A DNA stretch of 6,914 nt from an uncultured Bryobacteraceae bacterium (lineage in GTDB: Bacteria > Acidobacteriota > Terriglobia > Bryobacterales > Bryobacteraceae), in assembly GCA_937921835.1 (NCBI GenBank), contig CAKZVG010000669.1, forward strand, positions 1 through 6,914, read 5' to 3'. This document shows, in pieces, positions 5,000 to 6,914 of the stretch; position 1 is the stretch's first letter, and each line of letters starts with the position of its first letter. The position numbers were made by a program, and so were the translations under genes. The notes under the pieces are model-generated. The model saw only the letters and a program-made list of their open reading frames with translations, was not told the DNA's origin and searched no databases.

Positions 5000-5572
5000 T
5001 TATTTGTTCAGTTCCGACGCCAGCCGGCTGGCCAGCGGTTGGGTCTGCCCGGCGTACTTGTTGCCCGGCTTCTTGCGGTAGGGAACTTCGGAGGGCGAGG
5101 AAAGCTGCTCAAAGGTGAAGGAACAGATCCGCATCCCCGGATAGAGCGCCACCGCCATGCGGCTCAGGTTGCTCAGCTCCAGCGTGGCGCGCCCCGTCCA
5201 GCCCGGCTCGAAAAGCCCCGCCGTGCCGTGAACGATGATTCCGATTCTCCCCAGGCTGGAGCGCCCTTCCAGGCGCGCCAGCACATCGTCGTCCAGTTCC
5301 AGCGACTCTTTGGTCACCGCCAGGACGAACTCGCGCGGCTGGAGCACGAACGGCTCGCCGTCCTCGACCGGCACCGGGCGCATGATGTGGTCCAGACCGA
5401 GGCCGCCCTTCAGGTCAATGAAGGGATACTTGCTGTGCTCGAAGACGTTGAACTCGTTGCCCAGCCGGAAATCGACCGAGCAGCTCCCGTACTGCTCCGG
5501 GGCCAACTCGGGGTCGATCTTGATCTTGCCGGCGGCCAGGTAGCGTTTGATGTCGCGATCCGACAGAACCAT
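5000..5572 (-). CDS. dcd: dCTP deaminase
   Basis: Cytosolic homotrimeric enzyme that deaminates dCTP to dUTP, feeding dTMP synthesis. At 190 residues it has the full family length (about 190-195). It starts MVLSDRDIKRYL, typical of the family, and carries GEPFVLQPREFVLA (72-85) and the nucleotide-binding motif EGRSSLGRIG (102-111, with S104 and R108 at the expected active-site places). VHGTAGLFEPGW (114-125) and TLELSN (130-135) follow, with E132 the catalytic Glu, then the C-terminal KYAGQTQPLASRL (172-184) that closes over the substrate. The sequence recalls the actinobacterial form, which also hydrolyses dUTP, more than the E. coli enzyme; whether it is bifunctional cannot be told here. 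The usual Asp of the [I]DPG[WF] segment is Glu122. ATG 5572 has GGAG seven nt upstream. It lies 46 bp after mtaB on the same strand and is probably co-transcribed with it. Confidence 0.95.
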   Translation of the reverse strand: MVLSDRDIKRYLAAGKIKIDPELAPEQYGSCSVDFRLGNEFNVFEHSKYPFIDLKGGLGLDHIMRPVPVEDGEPFVLQPREFVLAVTKESLELDDDVLARLEGRSSLGRIGIIVHGTAGLFEPGWTGRATLELSNLSRMAVALYPGMRICSFTFEQLSSPSEVPYRKKPGNKYAGQTQPLASRLASELNK

Positions 5573-5573
5573 C

Positions 5574-5592
5574 GAGGGTCTCCAGAACCCTC
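5574..5592 (-). promoter_or_regulatory. Hairpin presenting the dcd ribosome-binding site in its loop
   Basis: Read leftward, GAGGGT (5592-5587) and ACCCTC (5579-5574) form a six-pair stem around the seven-base loop TCTGGAG, which contains the GGAG Shine-Dalgarno core. The stem ends one base before the ATG. Such a structure could modulate initiation or merely keep the site open; it may also be chance. Confidence 0.45.
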
Positions 5593-5618
5593 ATCGTAGC
5601 ACCCGCAACCGCCTCGGA

Positions 5619-6914
5619 TTAGAGCACCGGGAGCGGATTCCGCTCGATGAGTCCATCGGCCATAAGGCCGCCGATCGCCACCTCCACCAGCCGGTTGGCG
5701 GGCCGGGGCACAACCAGTTCGACCTTGAGGAAGTTGTCGCTGAGCGCGGCGCGCCCATCGTGCAGCGTCACCACGCGCAGTGTGCGCCCGAGCGCGCGGC
5801 GGCGGAATTCCAGGTTCTTGCGCGCCGCCAGTTCGCGGAGCACGCGGTTGCGCCGCTTGCGCTCGGGCATGGGGACCTGCCCCGGCGCGGCGGCCGCCGG
5901 CGTCCCCGGCCGGGCCGAGTAGGTGAAGACGTGCAAATAGGTGAACGGAAGGCTCTCGATGAAGCGGCGGCTCTCTTCGAACTCGGCCTCGGTCTCGCCC
6001 GGAAACCCCACCATCACGTCGGCGCCGATGGCGGCCTCCGGCATCAGTTGCCGCGCGCGCAGAACGCGCCCGGCGTAATGCTCGGGGCGGTACCAGCGGC
6101 GCATGCGGCGCAGCACGGCGGCGCATCCGCTCTGGAGGGGCGCGTGCACGTGCTTGGCGATGCGCGGCGAGGAAGCCATCAGTTCGAGCAGTTCGCCGGA
6201 GAAGTCCATCGGCTCGACGCTGCTCAGCCGGAGGCGCTCGACGGGGGTCTCATCGAGCAGCCGCCGCAGCAGGTCCGCCAGACGCATGGAACTCCCTGGT
6301 TCGCGGCCCCAGCGGCCCAGGTTGACCCCGCTCAGCACGATCTCGCGGTAGCGGGCGGCGAGCGCCCGGACCCGGGCGACCACTTCCCCGGCGGGCATGC
6401 CGCGGCTTGGTCCACGGACCGAGGGGATGATGCAGAAAGAGCAGCGGTTGTTGCATCCGTCCTGGATCTTGAGATTCGGCCGGGTGCGGTCGCCCGCGGC
6501 GTCTTCGACCGGGCTCGACAGGAACTCCCGCTGGGCGGAGATGTCGCCGACGTGGATTTCGCCGTGACAGGGCACGCCCTGGTCCGGCTCGGCCGCCAGC
6601 GAATCGGCCACCAGTTGTGGAATCCCGTTCTTGTGCGAATTCCCCACCACCCAGGCCACGCCGGGCAGTTTGACCAGTTCCTCGGGCGCCCGCTGCGCAT
6701 AGCAGCCGGTGATCAAGATGCGGGCGGCGGGGTTTTCGCGATGGACCTGGAAGGCGGCCTGGCGGGCGTCGCCATCGGCCGAGGAAGTCACCGTACAGGT
6801 GTTGAGGATCACCAGGTCGGCGCCCGCGGCGGGCGCCGGTTCAAATCCCTGGCGCAGCAGGAGCGATTCCAGCGCGGCGCCGTCGGCCTGCGTGGCCCGG
6901 CAGCCGAAGTTCCG
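5619..6914 (-). CDS. mtaB: tRNA (N6-L-threonylcarbamoyladenosine(37)-C2)-methylthiotransferase MtaB, N-terminus cut by window edge
   Basis: Radical-SAM enzyme that adds a methylthio group to t6A37 of ANN-decoding tRNAs, giving ms2t6A. The window shows 431 residues; only the first few are missing beyond the right edge, since the first visible residues (RNFGCRATQADG) are the usual start of the N-terminal methylthiotransferase domain. Its cluster cysteines are visible residues 5 (FGC), 40 (LNTC) and 71 (ITGC). The radical-SAM motif CNNRCSFC supplies cysteines 154, 158 and 161 after KIQDG. LSSVEP, HAPLQSGC, GADVMVGFPGETE and HVFTYSARPGT are all present. About 60 C-terminal residues look like the TRAM RNA-binding domain. 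The SSVEP form and the ALSDNFLKVEL segment of the TRAM region point to MtaB rather than MiaB or RimO. A GTG codon at 6812 is internal and not the start. dcd follows 46 bp downstream on the same strand. Confidence 0.92.
   Translation of the reverse strand, partial: RNFGCRATQADGAALESLLLRQGFEPAPAAGADLVILNTCTVTSSADGDARQAAFQVHRENPAARILITGCYAQRAPEELVKLPGVAWVVGNSHKNGIPQLVADSLAAEPDQGVPCHGEIHVGDISAQREFLSSPVEDAAGDRTRPNLKIQDGCNNRCSFCIIPSVRGPSRGMPAGEVVARVRALAARYREIVLSGVNLGRWGREPGSSMRLADLLRRLLDETPVERLRLSSVEPMDFSGELLELMASSPRIAKHVHAPLQSGCAAVLRRMRRWYRPEHYAGRVLRARQLMPEAAIGADVMVGFPGETEAEFEESRRFIESLPFTYLHVFTYSARPGTPAAAAPGQVPMPERKRRNRVLRELAARKNLEFRRRALGRTLRVVTLHDGRAALSDNFLKVELVVPRPANRLVEVAIGGLMADGLIERNPLPVL

Noticed and set aside
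4761..5081. 106-codon plus-strand frame running through the small RNA
   Set aside because: It starts inside the dehydrogenase in another frame and crosses a promoter, a structured region and a terminator, so it is chance.

Overview
This is a high-GC bacterial chromosomal window. It most likely comes from an Acidobacteriota genome, Solibacter/Bryobacter-like. That is inferred from family content: two tandem secreted VWA proteins of the type expanded in Acidobacteria, and a secreted glycine-zipper/TrbI-like protein also typical of that phylum. The kdsB gene (CMP-Kdo synthesis) indicates a Gram-negative, lipopolysaccharide-type envelope. No phage, IS, CRISPR or plasmid genes are seen. This is ordinary core and lineage-specific chromosome with one striking non-coding locus.

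Layout. On the left edge the 5' half of kdsB reads leftward (462 to 1, cut by the window). Across a divergent promoter region, two rightward VWA genes follow (633-1658 and 1642-2574), overlapping by 17 bp. About 70 bp further is a 67-residue Arg/Trp-rich small protein (2645-2848). A leftward gene for a secreted glycine-zipper protein (3793 to 2963) converges on it. This gene is divergent from a rightward beta-hydroxyacid dehydrogenase (3925-4818), and the two share a 131-bp promoter region that carries a 9-bp direct repeat. On the right, mtaB (partial, cut by the right edge, ends at 5619) and dcd (5572 to 5000) read leftward as a probable pair.

The most interesting element lies between the convergent dehydrogenase and dcd genes. 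An AT-rich, UP-element-like tract and a good -35/-10 promoter (4835-4863) are followed by a roughly 100-nt transcript region with no start codon. It is closed by a perfect 10-bp inverted repeat (4876-4885 with 4938-4947) around an A/C-rich loop. It ends in a textbook intrinsic terminator (GAAA-capped stem plus nine T). It looks like a free-standing small RNA gene of a family I do not recognise. Because the next gene is on the other strand, it cannot be a leader or riboswitch for that gene.

How the genes relate. Only two groupings are supported. The VWA pair is translationally coupled and probably makes two exported, metal-ion-dependent adhesion-site proteins of unknown partner. The mtaB-dcd pair joins tRNA modification and pyrimidine deoxynucleotide supply without an obvious functional link. 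The remaining genes look like independent units.
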